From: an uncultured Bacteroidales bacterium
GTDB lineage: Bacteria > Bacteroidota > Bacteroidia > Bacteroidales > UBA932
Direction of reading: 5' to 3'
NCBI GenBank assembly: GCA_900316525.1
Contig: ONDF01000022.1
Coordinates: 25,480-89,479, forward strand
DNA length: 64,000 nt
The notes under the pieces were generated by a model. It made no database searches. It was given only the letters and a program-made list of their open reading frames with translations, and was not told the DNA's origin. This document shows positions 20,196 through 27,742 of the stretch, piece after piece. The position numbers were made by a program, and so were the translations under genes. Position 1 is the stretch's first letter, and the number at the start of each line of letters is the position of its first letter.

Positions 20196-20302
20196 GTCAT
20201 TTATTTTAAACTGACCGCAGTACTGCCCCTCGCCTATCATTTGTTACACAATTTATATTATGTTAAGTAATGGAAAAGGAAAAACTCCCCTGTGGGCGCA
20301 GA

Positions 20303-20334
20303 TTTGAGGATTGCGTGAAAAATGAGTATATTTG
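20303..20334 (+). promoter_or_regulatory. rlmD operon promoter (TTTG-N20-TATATTTG)
   Basis: TTTG (20303-20306) and TATATTTG (20327-20334) are 20 bp apart, a full consensus match. It lies over an upstream ATG at 20322, so translation should begin at 20355. Confidence 0.8.
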
Positions 20335-20354
20335 TAAGTTATAAGAAAAGACCC

Positions 20355-21767
20355 ATGAGCAGGAAAAAAGTCGACCTGAAACTGGAGAACGTCACCATTG
20401 AGGCCGTCGCCGCCGAAGGCAAGGCGCTGACCCACGTGGACGGGATGGTCGTCTTCGTCGATTTCGCCGTCCCCGGCGACGTCGTGGACATCCAGGTGTT
20501 CAGGAAGAAGAAAAACTATATGGAGGGATTCATCTCCCGGATGATCCAGCCTTCTCCGCACCGGCTCGACGCGTTCTGCGAGCATTTCGGCGTGTGCGGC
20601 GGCTGCCGCTGGCAGCCCTTGCCGTACGAAATGCAGCTCGAAGCCAAGCGGCAGCAGGTGTACGACCAGCTGGTCCGGATCGGGCATCTGGAAGTGCCGG
20701 AAATACGCCCTACACTCCCCTCCCAGCGGACGCAGTTTTATCGTAACAAGCTGGAATTCAGCGCTTCCAGCAAGCGTTGGGTGCTTCACGGCGAGGATCC
20801 GGATGCCATTCCCGCGGACGACCGGATGGGCCTTGGATTCCACGTGGGCAAGTTCTTCGACAAGGTCCTGGATATCCGCAAATGCTGGCTCCAGCCGGAG
20901 CCCTCCAATGCTATCCGCTTGTTTATCAAGCAGTTCTGTATCAAGAACGGCTACGAATTCTACGATATCCGAAACAACGAGGGCTATTTCCGCAACATGT
21001 TCGTCCGGACGACGGAAGCCGGCGCGGTGATGCTCATCCTGTGCTTCGCCTACGAGGATTCCGCGAAGAGAACCGCCCTCCTGGATGCCCTGGTGGCCGA
21101 ATTCCCGCAGATCACCTCCCTCTGGTACGTCATCAACGAGAAGTTGAACGATTCCATCGGCGACCAGTCCCCCATCCTGTACAAGGGCGACGACGCCATC
21201 TATGAGGAAATGGAGGGCCTGCGCTTCAAGATCGGCCCGAAATCCTTCTACCAGACGAATTCCCTGCAGGCCTACCGCCTGTACAGCGTGGCCCGCGATT
21301 TTGCGGCCCTCACTGGCAACGAGGTGGTCTACGACCTTTATACCGGCACCGGCACCATCGCCCAGTTCGTTTCCCGCCAGGCTTCCAAGGTCGTCGGCAT
21401 CGAGTATGTCCCCGAGGCCATCGAGGATGCCAAGGCCAATGCGGAGGCGAACGGCATCACGAACTGCCGGTTCTTCGCCGGCGACATGAAGGACGTCCTG
21501 AACGCGAAGTTCATCGCCAGACACGGCCGGCCCGACGTCATCATCCTGGACCCGCCCCGCGCGGGCATCCATCCCGACGTGGCGAAGGTCATCCTGGACG
21601 CGGCCCCGGACCGGATGGTCTACGTGAGCTGCAATCCGGCCTCCCAGGCCCGTGACCTGGCCATCCTCTGCGAAGACTATGAAATAACGGCGGTCCAGCC
21701 CGTCGACATGTTCCCTCACACGATGCACGTGGAAAACGTGTGCGCGCTAAAAAGGAAAGTGAAATGA
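20355..21767 (+). CDS. rlmD: 23S rRNA (uracil-C5)-methyltransferase, RlmD/TrmA type
   Basis: 470 residues from ATG 20355. Domains: N-terminal TRAM (about 3-60, KVDLKLENVTIEAVAAEGKA), a Fe-S cluster site (Cys residues of FCEHFGVCGGCRWQ, about 75-86, plus a later Cys), and the C-terminal SAM domain with VYDLYTGTGTIA, DVIILDPPRAGIHPD and the catalytic-cysteine motif YVSCNPASQARDL. This layout methylates U1939 (or a related uridine) in 23S rRNA; RlmC/RlmD/TrmA cannot be separated by eye, so the symbol is the best guess. It heads an operon with the antiporter (ATGA overlap) and the broken mscS. Confidence 0.9.
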   Translation: MSRKKVDLKLENVTIEAVAAEGKALTHVDGMVVFVDFAVPGDVVDIQVFRKKKNYMEGFISRMIQPSPHRLDAFCEHFGVCGGCRWQPLPYEMQLEAKRQQVYDQLVRIGHLEVPEIRPTLPSQRTQFYRNKLEFSASSKRWVLHGEDPDAIPADDRMGLGFHVGKFFDKVLDIRKCWLQPEPSNAIRLFIKQFCIKNGYEFYDIRNNEGYFRNMFVRTTEAGAVMLILCFAYEDSAKRTALLDALVAEFPQITSLWYVINEKLNDSIGDQSPILYKGDDAIYEEMEGLRFKIGPKSFYQTNSLQAYRLYSVARDFAALTGNEVVYDLYTGTGTIAQFVSRQASKVVGIEYVPEAIEDAKANAEANGITNCRFFAGDMKDVLNAKFIARHGRPDVIILDPPRAGIHPDVAKVILDAAPDRMVYVSCNPASQARDLAILCEDYEITAVQPVDMFPHTMHVENVCALKRKVK

Positions 21768-22720
21768 TCTGGTTGCAAGTCCTTCTGCTCATCGGCGGTC
21801 TCGCCCTCATCGTGTTCGGGGCGGACTGGCTCGTGGACGGCGCCTCGGGCATCGCCCGGCGCTTCGGCCTGAGCGAATTCGTCATCGGACTCACCATCGT
21901 CGGCATGGGCACGTCCGCCCCGGAGATGGTCGTCAGCTTCATCGGCGCCTTCCAGGGCAACGCCGACATCGCCATCGGCAACGTGGTGGGCTCGAACATC
22001 ATGAACACCCTCCTGATCCTGGGCGTCACCGCGCTCATCCTCCCGATGGCCATCACCCCGTCCAACTGGAAGCGGGACATCCCGATGAACATCCTGATTA
22101 CGGTGCTGCTGATCGCCCTCGGCCTGGAGTATACGATTTTCCACATCGGCACCAACGGCCTGAGCCGCTGGGACGGCGGCATCCTCATCGCCCTGTTCAT
22201 CGGCTATATGATCCTGAGTTTCAAGGGGAACAAGCCCGACGAGGAAGACTCCCCCGCCAAGCAGCGCAGCGTCTGGATGTGCCTCCTGCTCATCGTGGCC
22301 GGCATCGCGGGGCTCGCCTTCGGCGGCAAGCTGTTCGTGAACAACGCGACGGAGCTCGCCCAAGCCCTCGGAGTCAGCGACAAGTTCATCGCCATCACCA
22401 TCCTGGCCGGCGGCACCTCGATGCCGGAACTGGCCACCTGCGTGGTCGCCGCCGCCAAGAAGAAGGGCCAGCTCGCCCTCGGCAACATCATCGGCTCCAA
22501 CGTCTTCAACATCCTGCTGATCCTCGGCGGATCGGCCCTCATCTCTCCCCTGTCCTTCGACCACATCACCTACGTGGACCTCGGCGTCCTGCTCGTCAGC
22601 GCCCTCGTGCTCCTGACCGCGGGTTTCGTGGGCCGCAAGAAGGAGATTGACCGGCTGGACGGTGTGCTCTTTGTCTTGATTTGGGCGGCCTATATGGCCT
22701 ATCTCATTTATAACCTGTAA
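21764..22720 (+). CDS. Calcium/sodium antiporter (CaCA family)
   Basis: 318 residues from ATG 21764 (overlaps the rlmD stop). Ten hydrophobic helices and the two inverted alpha repeats of the family are visible: GMGTSAPEMVVS followed by GNVVGSNIMN (about 47-86), and GGTSMPELATC followed by GNIIGSNVFN (about 222-260). The Glu in each (APEM, MPEL) is the expected cation ligand. It exchanges Ca2+ for Na+ (or H+) across the inner membrane. The mscS remnant follows after 3 bp, so both once formed an ion/osmotic unit behind rlmD. Confidence 0.93.
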   Translation: MIWLQVLLLIGGLALIVFGADWLVDGASGIARRFGLSEFVIGLTIVGMGTSAPEMVVSFIGAFQGNADIAIGNVVGSNIMNTLLILGVTALILPMAITPSNWKRDIPMNILITVLLIALGLEYTIFHIGTNGLSRWDGGILIALFIGYMILSFKGNKPDEEDSPAKQRSVWMCLLLIVAGIAGLAFGGKLFVNNATELAQALGVSDKFIAITILAGGTSMPELATCVVAAAKKKGQLALGNIIGSNVFNILLILGGSALISPLSFDHITYVDLGVLLVSALVLLTAGFVGRKKEIDRLDGVLFVLIWAAYMAYLIYNL

Positions 22721-22723
22721 CTT

Positions 22724-23618
22724 ATGCTATTCCATATCCTGCAGACTGTCACCCCGGAGGCCGAGAAGATCGCCCAGCGCTTCTCCACGGATTCCCTCCA
22801 GACCAAGGGCGCCCAGATCGCCGAAATCCTCCGGAACACCCCGCCCAAGGAACTGATCGAGGAGATGGTCACTTCCTTCATCAAGTTCGGCATCAAGCTC
22901 GTCTTCGCGCTGGTCCTGTACGTGGTCGGCGCCTGGCTTATCCGCAAGTCCAAGAAGTTCATCGCCCGGGTGTTCACCCGCCGCGGGGCCGACGCCACGC
23001 TCACCTCCTTCATGCAGAGCCTCGTGACGGCCATCCTCTGGATTCTCCTGATCATGTTCATGATCGGCACGCTGGGGATCAACACCACCTCGCTCGCCGC
23101 GCTGCTGGCCGCGGGCGGCATGGCCATCGGCATGGCGATGAGCGGAACCGTCCAGAATTTCGCGGGCGGCATCATGCTGCTGGCTTTCAAGCCCTTCAAG
23201 GCGGGAGATTACATCGAAGCGCAGGGATACGCCGGCACGGTAAAGGAAATCAACATCGTCAGCACGAAGATCACGACGATGGACAACAAGCTGGTCATCC
23301 TGCCAAACGGCGCCCTCTCGAACGGCACCATCAACAACTACAGCTTGCGACGCGGCGGCCGTCCGGGAAAAGCTGCAGCGGATCATCGGGGCGCAGGAGA
23401 AGATCCTGGACGGGTCGACACCCGGGGCCCAGGATCCCACGGTCGTGCTGAGCTCGCTGAAAGACAGTTCCGTCGAGTTCCTCATCCGGATCTGGGTGAA
23501 GTCGTCCGACTATTTCGAAGTGTCGTACTGGCTGAACGAAGCCGTCTATACGGAGCTGCCGGAGCAGGATATCTCCTTCCCGTTCCCGCAGCTGGACATT
23601 CACTTGAAACACAATTAG
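22724..23618 (+). pseudogene. mscS: Mechanosensitive channel MscS, frameshifted by an internal deletion
   Basis: The first 207 codons encode a normal small MscS: an N-terminal helical stretch, three membrane helices, the pore helix (GGMAIGMAMSGTVQNFAGGI) and the start of the beta domain (VILPNGALSNGTINNYS). After the AGC at 23342-23344 the frame is lost. The rest of the protein continues in the +1 frame from about 23349 (DAAAVREKLQRIIG ... SSVEFLIRIWVKSSDYFEV ... ISFPFPQLDIHLKHN) to a TAG at 23616-23618. Compared with E. coli MscS about 16 residues between these points are missing, so about 47 bp are deleted (a length leaving a remainder of 2 on division by 3). It is a pseudogene unless the deletion is an assembly error. 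Confidence 0.85.
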
Positions 23619-23712
23619 ATTCTCACGTCGGTCTGCGACCTCCTCAGAATGACAACAAAGGTCGGCCCTTTCCGGGTCGACCTTTGTCATTTCGAGCGCA
23701 GCGAGAAATCTA
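23616..23712. repeat. Inverted pair of palindromic repeats between convergent genes
   Basis: Left copy: TAGATTCTC to CAGAATGACAA (23616-23655 region); right copy: TTTGTCATTTCGAGCGCAGC to GAAATCTA (about 23684-23712). Together they can fold into a long hairpin (AATGAC, AAAGGTCG at 23648-23664 with CGACCTTTGTCATT at 23678-23691, with a 3-nt bulge). The TAG stops of both flanking genes form the outer ends. It may act as a bidirectional terminator. Confidence 0.75.
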
Positions 23713-24864
23713 TCCTTCAGCTTCGAACTTTTCCTTCATCATCACGGGATTGCCGTAGATGCGGAGGAAGATGTCGCGGAGTTCCGCGCGGTTCAGCGTC
23801 GGTTCCACCTGGTCGAGCTGGTGCTCGGTGAATTCCGTAAAGGCTTCCGCTTCCTCGTGGGAGTAACGGTCCGCGTACTTGAACGTATGGTTCGCCAGGT
23901 CGTAGGCGATGTAGTTCGTATTCCAGAGCTTGTAGCCGTTGATGACGCGGACGTCCACGGCGTGGCGGATGAGCTGGTAGCGGTCGTTCTTGTCGCAGAG
24001 GGAGGCTTCGCGGATCTCGTCCTCGGTGAGCGGATCGCCGAAGTTCAGGTGCACGTTGCCCTTCCACTGCTTGATGCCCAGCATGATGCTCTGCAGGTCC
24101 TCGTTCTCGGTCTTGACGTACTTCTGCGTGCGGGAGATGAGGATTTCGCGGGCCTTGAGGATGTCGCAGGGCTCGTATTCGTAGGAGATCGAGAGCGGGA
24201 TGATGTTCAGCTCCAGGAAGTTCTGGACGAAATCCTTGGTGCCGCTCATGTCGAACATCTTCAAGAGGCCCTGTTCGGTGATGTCGATGCCGTCCTTGGT
24301 CCTTCCCTGCCGCTGGGCGATCCAGACGGAACTCTTGCCGGTGGTGATGCTCTCGCGGATATACTTGGACAGGACCTGGGAAGACAGGTAGAGTTCGCGG
24401 GCCGAAATGCCGCGGATGACCTTGATCATCCGGTTGGAACGGATCAGGCGCTCGATCGTCTTGCTCTTGAGGAGGTTGTCGCCCACGCAGATCTCGGTGA
24501 GGGGAATCTGGTTCCGGAACAGGATCAGCTGCGTGAAGGCCGGGTCCAGGATGATGTCGCGGTGGTTGGACATCGCGAGGAACTTGCCCTCGATGGACTG
24601 CAGCTTGTTGATGCCGTCGTAGGAGAAGTTGCGGACCGATTTCTCGATGACCCATTCCGTGGCCTTCGACATCACCACCTTCTGGAAGTCGTCCACGGTG
24701 CCGATGCTGCGGAGGATGTCCCGCAGGTAGGTCTCGGGCTGGTTGGAGAAGATGTACTTGGAAATCCAGGGTACGTTGGGATGCTCGGCCAGTTTGGAAA
24801 GGGCGGCAGCCGCTTCTTCGTCGTTGTAGGGCGCTATGTCCTCGAAAGGATTCAATTCATCCAT
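23710..24864 (-). CDS. Glycerolphosphate-type acyltransferase (PlsB/PlsC-like)
   Basis: 384 residues from ATG 24864 (MDELNPFEDIAPYN), chosen because it lies 21 bp after the promoter; an earlier start would overlap it. The core acyltransferase domain starts near residue 100 with AMSNHRDIILDP, a Bacteroidetes variant of the NHxxxxD catalytic motif, followed by GDNLLK (about 132), and the substrate motif region SSVWIAQRQGRTKDG (about 180-195), then LNIIPLSISYEYEPCD. It probably transfers an acyl chain to a lysophospholipid or glycerol phosphate at the membrane. Its TAG stop is formed by the end of the adjacent repeat. The upstream queA is transcribed in the same direction. Confidence 0.85.
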   Translation of the reverse strand: MDELNPFEDIAPYNDEEAAAALSKLAEHPNVPWISKYIFSNQPETYLRDILRSIGTVDDFQKVVMSKATEWVIEKSVRNFSYDGINKLQSIEGKFLAMSNHRDIILDPAFTQLILFRNQIPLTEICVGDNLLKSKTIERLIRSNRMIKVIRGISARELYLSSQVLSKYIRESITTGKSSVWIAQRQGRTKDGIDITEQGLLKMFDMSGTKDFVQNFLELNIIPLSISYEYEPCDILKAREILISRTQKYVKTENEDLQSIMLGIKQWKGNVHLNFGDPLTEDEIREASLCDKNDRYQLIRHAVDVRVINGYKLWNTNYIAYDLANHTFKYADRYSHEEAEAFTEFTEHQLDQVEPTLNRAELRDIFLRIYGNPVMMKEKFEAEG

Positions 24865-24885
24865 AGTCGTCGGTTTTGTACGACG

Positions 24886-24893
24886 CAAAGGTA
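24886..24893 (-). promoter_or_regulatory. Acyltransferase promoter -7 element (TACCTTTG)
   Basis: TACCTTTG on the minus strand ends 21 bp before ATG 24864. The -33 region (around 24913) has only a TTG-like match. Confidence 0.55.
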
Positions 24894-24912
24894 CGAAAAT
24901 CAGGCCAATTAA

Positions 24913-26112
24913 TCAAGCGCGGACCAGCAGGGAGCTGTCCCCATAGCTGAGGAACCTGAAGCCGTGCGAGAGCGCGTAATCATAGATGGTGCGCCAATCC
25001 CCGCCGACAAAGGCGGAAACCAGCAGGATCAGCGTGCTCTCCGGCTGATGGAAGTTCGTGACCATGAGGTCCACCAGGCGGAACCGGAAGCCGGGGACGA
25101 TGATGATCCGCGTGCCGATCTTGAGTTCCGTCAGGTTGTTCGCTTCCAGATAGGAGATGATGGCTTCCAGGGCTTCCTTCGTGGTGTACGGGTATTCCCT
25201 TTCATACGGAGCCCACTGCGGCACATCCTCCGGCGCCCCCTTCTCGAGGCAGGTCACGCCGACGTAATACAAGGATTCCAGCGTCCGGACGGAAGTAGTT
25301 CCCACTGCAATCAACTTCCTGTCCATCCGGCAGATATCCTTCAAGAGCTGAAGTTTCACTACAAATGGCTCCCGGTGCATGGGATGCTCCGAGACCAGGG
25401 AGCTCTTCACCGGCAGGAAAGTGCCGGCGCCGACGTGGAGACACACGGTTTCCGTGTCGATTCCCTTCGCCCGGATCCGCCCCAGGACATCCTCCGTGAA
25501 GTGCAGGCCGGCCGTGGGCGCCGCCACGGAACCGCGGATATGGGCATACAGCGTCTGGTAACGTTCGATGTCGATCTTCTCGGATTCCCGGTTCAGGTAC
25601 GGCGGGATCGGAACGGTGCCGCAGACTTCCAGGACCCGGGAGAACGGGGAGCCGTCCGTCCAGCGGAATTCCACCACCCCGGTCTGTCCTTCCCGGCTCA
25701 ACAGCCTGGCTTCCAGGCCCATATCCGGGGTCTCAGGCGTCCGGAACAGGGTGAGGACGTCGTCCTTCCATTTCTTGGCATTGCCAATGACGCACTTCCA
25801 GGTACAAGTGTCCGTCGCGGCAAAGGCCGTGGCATATTCGACAGGTTTCACCGGCTCCAGGCAGAAGATCTCGATGTGGGCGCCGGTCGCGCGCTGGAAA
25901 TGCATGCGAGCCGGGACGACCTTCGTATCGTTGAAGACCATCAGCGCGTTTTCGGGAAGGAGGTCCGGCAGCTGGCGGAAAACGAACTCGTCGACCTGGC
26001 CACCCACATAATGGAGCAACTTGGAGGAGTCGCGTTCAGGTAGCGGATATTTGGCAATCCGCTCGTCAGGGAGCGGATAATTGTAATCCTCGATATGGAT
26101 TTCAGGTATCAT
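24913..26112 (-). CDS. queA: S-adenosylmethionine:tRNA ribosyltransferase-isomerase QueA
   Basis: 399 residues from ATG 26112 (a GTG two codons earlier is less likely). QueA transfers and rearranges the ribosyl part of SAM onto preQ1 in tRNA during queuosine synthesis. Family motifs: YNYPLPDERIAKYPLPERDSS near the N-terminus, LMVFNDTKVVPAR (about 62), GSVAAPTAGLHFT (about 196-208) with the following HVGAGTFLPVK, and VGTTSVRTLES near residue 275, plus NFHQPESTLILLV. Bacteroidetes QueA is often about 50 residues longer than E. coli QueA, as here. It is divergent from the XRE regulator across an AT-rich gap. Confidence 0.95.
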   Translation of the reverse strand: MIPEIHIEDYNYPLPDERIAKYPLPERDSSKLLHYVGGQVDEFVFRQLPDLLPENALMVFNDTKVVPARMHFQRATGAHIEIFCLEPVKPVEYATAFAATDTCTWKCVIGNAKKWKDDVLTLFRTPETPDMGLEARLLSREGQTGVVEFRWTDGSPFSRVLEVCGTVPIPPYLNRESEKIDIERYQTLYAHIRGSVAAPTAGLHFTEDVLGRIRAKGIDTETVCLHVGAGTFLPVKSSLVSEHPMHREPFVVKLQLLKDICRMDRKLIAVGTTSVRTLESLYYVGVTCLEKGAPEDVPQWAPYEREYPYTTKEALEAIISYLEANNLTELKIGTRIIIVPGFRFRLVDLMVTNFHQPESTLILLVSAFVGGDWRTIYDYALSHGFRFLSYGDSSLLVRA

Positions 26113-26559
26113 GCGCACTATTCAAAATTCTGTGCGAAGTTACGCAATTCTGCACGAATTCCGAAATCTCGGGAAAGGTGTTTCCGGAACCTTCAATATG
26201 CCCCTTCGGTTGTTTACAAATGTTAACAACCTTCAATCCTTCCCCAAGTTATCAACGCAAGCCACAAATGCATTCATAAGTATTTATTATGCAAGTTTGG
26301 TGTTTATGCTATCTTATTAGTATTCAGTGATTTATATAATACTATCTAAAATATTGATAGAGCAAAAGTTTTGAACAGGTCCCAGATAGGAGGCAAATAT
26401 CAAACAAATATGTTATAATACTATTATTATAGTGCTAATAATCAGTATTTTAGCAATATTTAACAAATGAATAACTTTAGGTGTTTTCAAGGTCTTTCAC
26501 TCCCCTCTTGACACCTGATTGCCTTTGCTGTTGCACTTGTATTTTCACTTTAGATTCGT
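26113..26559. other. AT-rich intergenic island between queA and the XRE gene
   Basis: About 450 bp much richer in A+T than the rest of the window, with no credible gene. It holds a near-perfect dyad (26208-26231), a short AT palindrome (TATAATA at 26414-26420 with TATTATA at 26425-26431), a pair of direct repeats ATTCTGTGCGAA/ATTCTGCACGAA (26127-26138 and 26147-26158) near the queA promoter, and a TTATCAACG that resembles a DnaA box with mismatches (26249-26257). Function is unclear: divergent regulatory region or remnant of another element. Confidence 0.5.
26208..26231. promoter_or_regulatory. Dyad GGTTGTTTACA-AA-TGTTAACAACC, possible operator
   Basis: Eleven-base arms with one mismatch around a 2-bp centre. 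The size and symmetry are like a binding site for a dimeric regulator, possibly the nearby XRE protein, but it lies about 350 bp from that gene and about 100 bp from queA. Confidence 0.4.
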
Positions 26560-26567
26560 TACTTTTG
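26560..26567 (+). promoter_or_regulatory. XRE gene promoter -7 element (TACTTTTG)
   Basis: TACTTTTG ends 20 bp before ATG 26588; a -33-like CTTG lies at 26536-26539, 20 bp upstream. This supports 26588 over earlier in-frame ATGs. Confidence 0.6.
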
Positions 26568-26587
26568 TAACACCTAAGGATTACACC

Positions 26588-26899
26588 ATGGACAAACGCC
26601 TTCAACAGTTCCTGGACGCGGAGAACATCTCGCAGGCGCAGCTCGCCGACACGCTGGGCGTCGCCCGCGCCGGCATTTCCCACATCCTGTCCGGCCGGAA
26701 CAAACCCGGATTCGATTTCCTGGAAGCCATGGCCGTCCACTATCCGCAGATCAGCATGGACTGGCTCCTTACGGGCAAAGGACGGATGTACAAGGACACG
26801 GCCGGCGAGAATCCCGTATTTGCGGCCTCGCCGGCGCCGCGCCGCGTTTCCAAGATTCTCGTCTTCTATGACGACAACACCTTTGAGGAGTTCCAATAA
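26588..26899 (+). CDS. XRE-family DNA-binding regulator
   Basis: 103 residues from ATG 26588. Residues 4-60 form a helix-turn-helix of the Cro/CI type (FLDAENISQAQLADTLGVAR, AGISHILSGRNKPGFDFLEAM), followed by a MDWLLTGKG motif common in Bacteroidetes XRE proteins and a short C-terminal tail ending in DDNTFEEFQ. Such proteins act as small repressors or activators; the target is unknown. The gene lies behind an AT-rich island holding a possible operator, so autoregulation is plausible. A second promoter overlaps its 3' end and drives the PyrD-like gene. Confidence 0.88.
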   Translation: MDKRLQQFLDAENISQAQLADTLGVARAGISHILSGRNKPGFDFLEAMAVHYPQISMDWLLTGKGRMYKDTAGENPVFAASPAPRRVSKILVFYDDNTFEEFQ

Positions 26900-26914
26900 G
26901 ATTTATTATCTTTG
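26882..26914 (+). promoter_or_regulatory. Promoter TTTG-N21-TATCTTTG for the PyrD-like/cinA operon
   Basis: TTTG (26882-26885) lies within the end of the XRE gene and TATCTTTG (26907-26914) just after it, 21 bp apart. The -7 element ends 21 bp before ATG 26936. Confidence 0.7.
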
Positions 26915-26935
26915 TAAGACGAAGCGAACGAGAAC

Positions 26936-27742
26936 ATGTCCACGATCATCCAAAGTGCGCGCGGTATGCTCTGGAAGCGCCGCCTTCCGGGATACCTGTT
27001 CTGGAACCGCCTGAGATTCAGGCGGGAATATCCGGCATTGGCCCGGGACCTGTTCGGCGTTCATTTCCGGCATCCCTTCGGGCTCGCCCCCGTGCTGGAG
27101 CGGCAGGATGAACTGCTGGACGTCTGTGACAGCATCGGCTACAGCTTCACCGGCCTCATCCCCGGCGAAACGCCCCTGCAGACCGTTGCAGAGCGCCTGC
27201 AGACCCGCGAAACGCCCATCGTCGCCGCCGTGGAGCTTCGCGCGGACGGGCCGACGGAAGAGGATGCGAAACAGCGGATCATCCGCCAGTTCTCCCTCCT
27301 GTACGACTTCGCGGACTATTTCGTCATCGACATCAACCGCGAAAGCGGACTTTCCTCCCTGGACGACTTTTCCGACTGGACCGAGCTCCTGGACGAAGTG
27401 CTCAGCCTTCGGCTCTGCTACGAACGCTACAAGCCCATCCTCCTCCGGATCTCGCCCGGCCACGAAGAGGAACAGATGCGGCGGATCCTGGATTTCGGCC
27501 TCATGTCCGGTTTCGACGGCGTGATCGCGCCCGGGCTCGCCAAAGTCCGCTTCTGCGCCGAATACACCCGGAACCGCTTTCCTATCATCGGCTCCGGGGC
27601 GATTACCTCTCCGGAGGAGGCGCTTGCGCTGCTCCAGGCCGGGGCTTCCCTGGTGGAAGTCGCCCAAGGCATCCCGAACCGGCCGCGCCTGACCCCCAAA
27701 ATCCTGCTCAAGGCTCTCGCCCAACCTGTCAAAACCCCATGA
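26936..27742 (+). CDS. Dihydroorotate dehydrogenase-like TIM-barrel protein, divergent
   Basis: 268 residues, shorter than PyrD of class 2 (about 330). The overall order of a flavin TIM barrel of the PyrD type is visible: LFGVHFRHPFGLAP near residue 40, YFVIDINRESG (about 130), PILLRISPG (about 164) and the FMN-phosphate-binding pair PIIGSGAITSPEEALALLQAGASLVEVAQG (given here in two parts: PIIGSGAITSPEEA and LLQAGASLVEVAQG, about 217-246). The usual substrate/catalytic segment (NxSSPNT) is replaced by DINRESG, so normal dihydroorotate oxidation is doubtful. It overlaps cinA by ATGA. It may be a PyrD paralogue with a changed or lost activity. Confidence 0.75.
   Translation: MSTIIQSARGMLWKRRLPGYLFWNRLRFRREYPALARDLFGVHFRHPFGLAPVLERQDELLDVCDSIGYSFTGLIPGETPLQTVAERLQTRETPIVAAVELRADGPTEEDAKQRIIRQFSLLYDFADYFVIDINRESGLSSLDDFSDWTELLDEVLSLRLCYERYKPILLRISPGHEEEQMRRILDFGLMSGFDGVIAPGLAKVRFCAEYTRNRFPIIGSGAITSPEEALALLQAGASLVEVAQGIPNRPRLTPKILLKALAQPVKTP

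Noticed and set aside
26249..26257. A possible DnaA box (TTATCAACG) suggesting an origin
   Set aside because: Only one weak match and no cluster or dnaA/dnaN neighbours; listed only as a remark in the AT-rich island.
26111..26320. A 69-codon frame on the plus strand in the AT-rich island
   Set aside because: Overlaps the queA start and promoter region and has no recognisable protein features.
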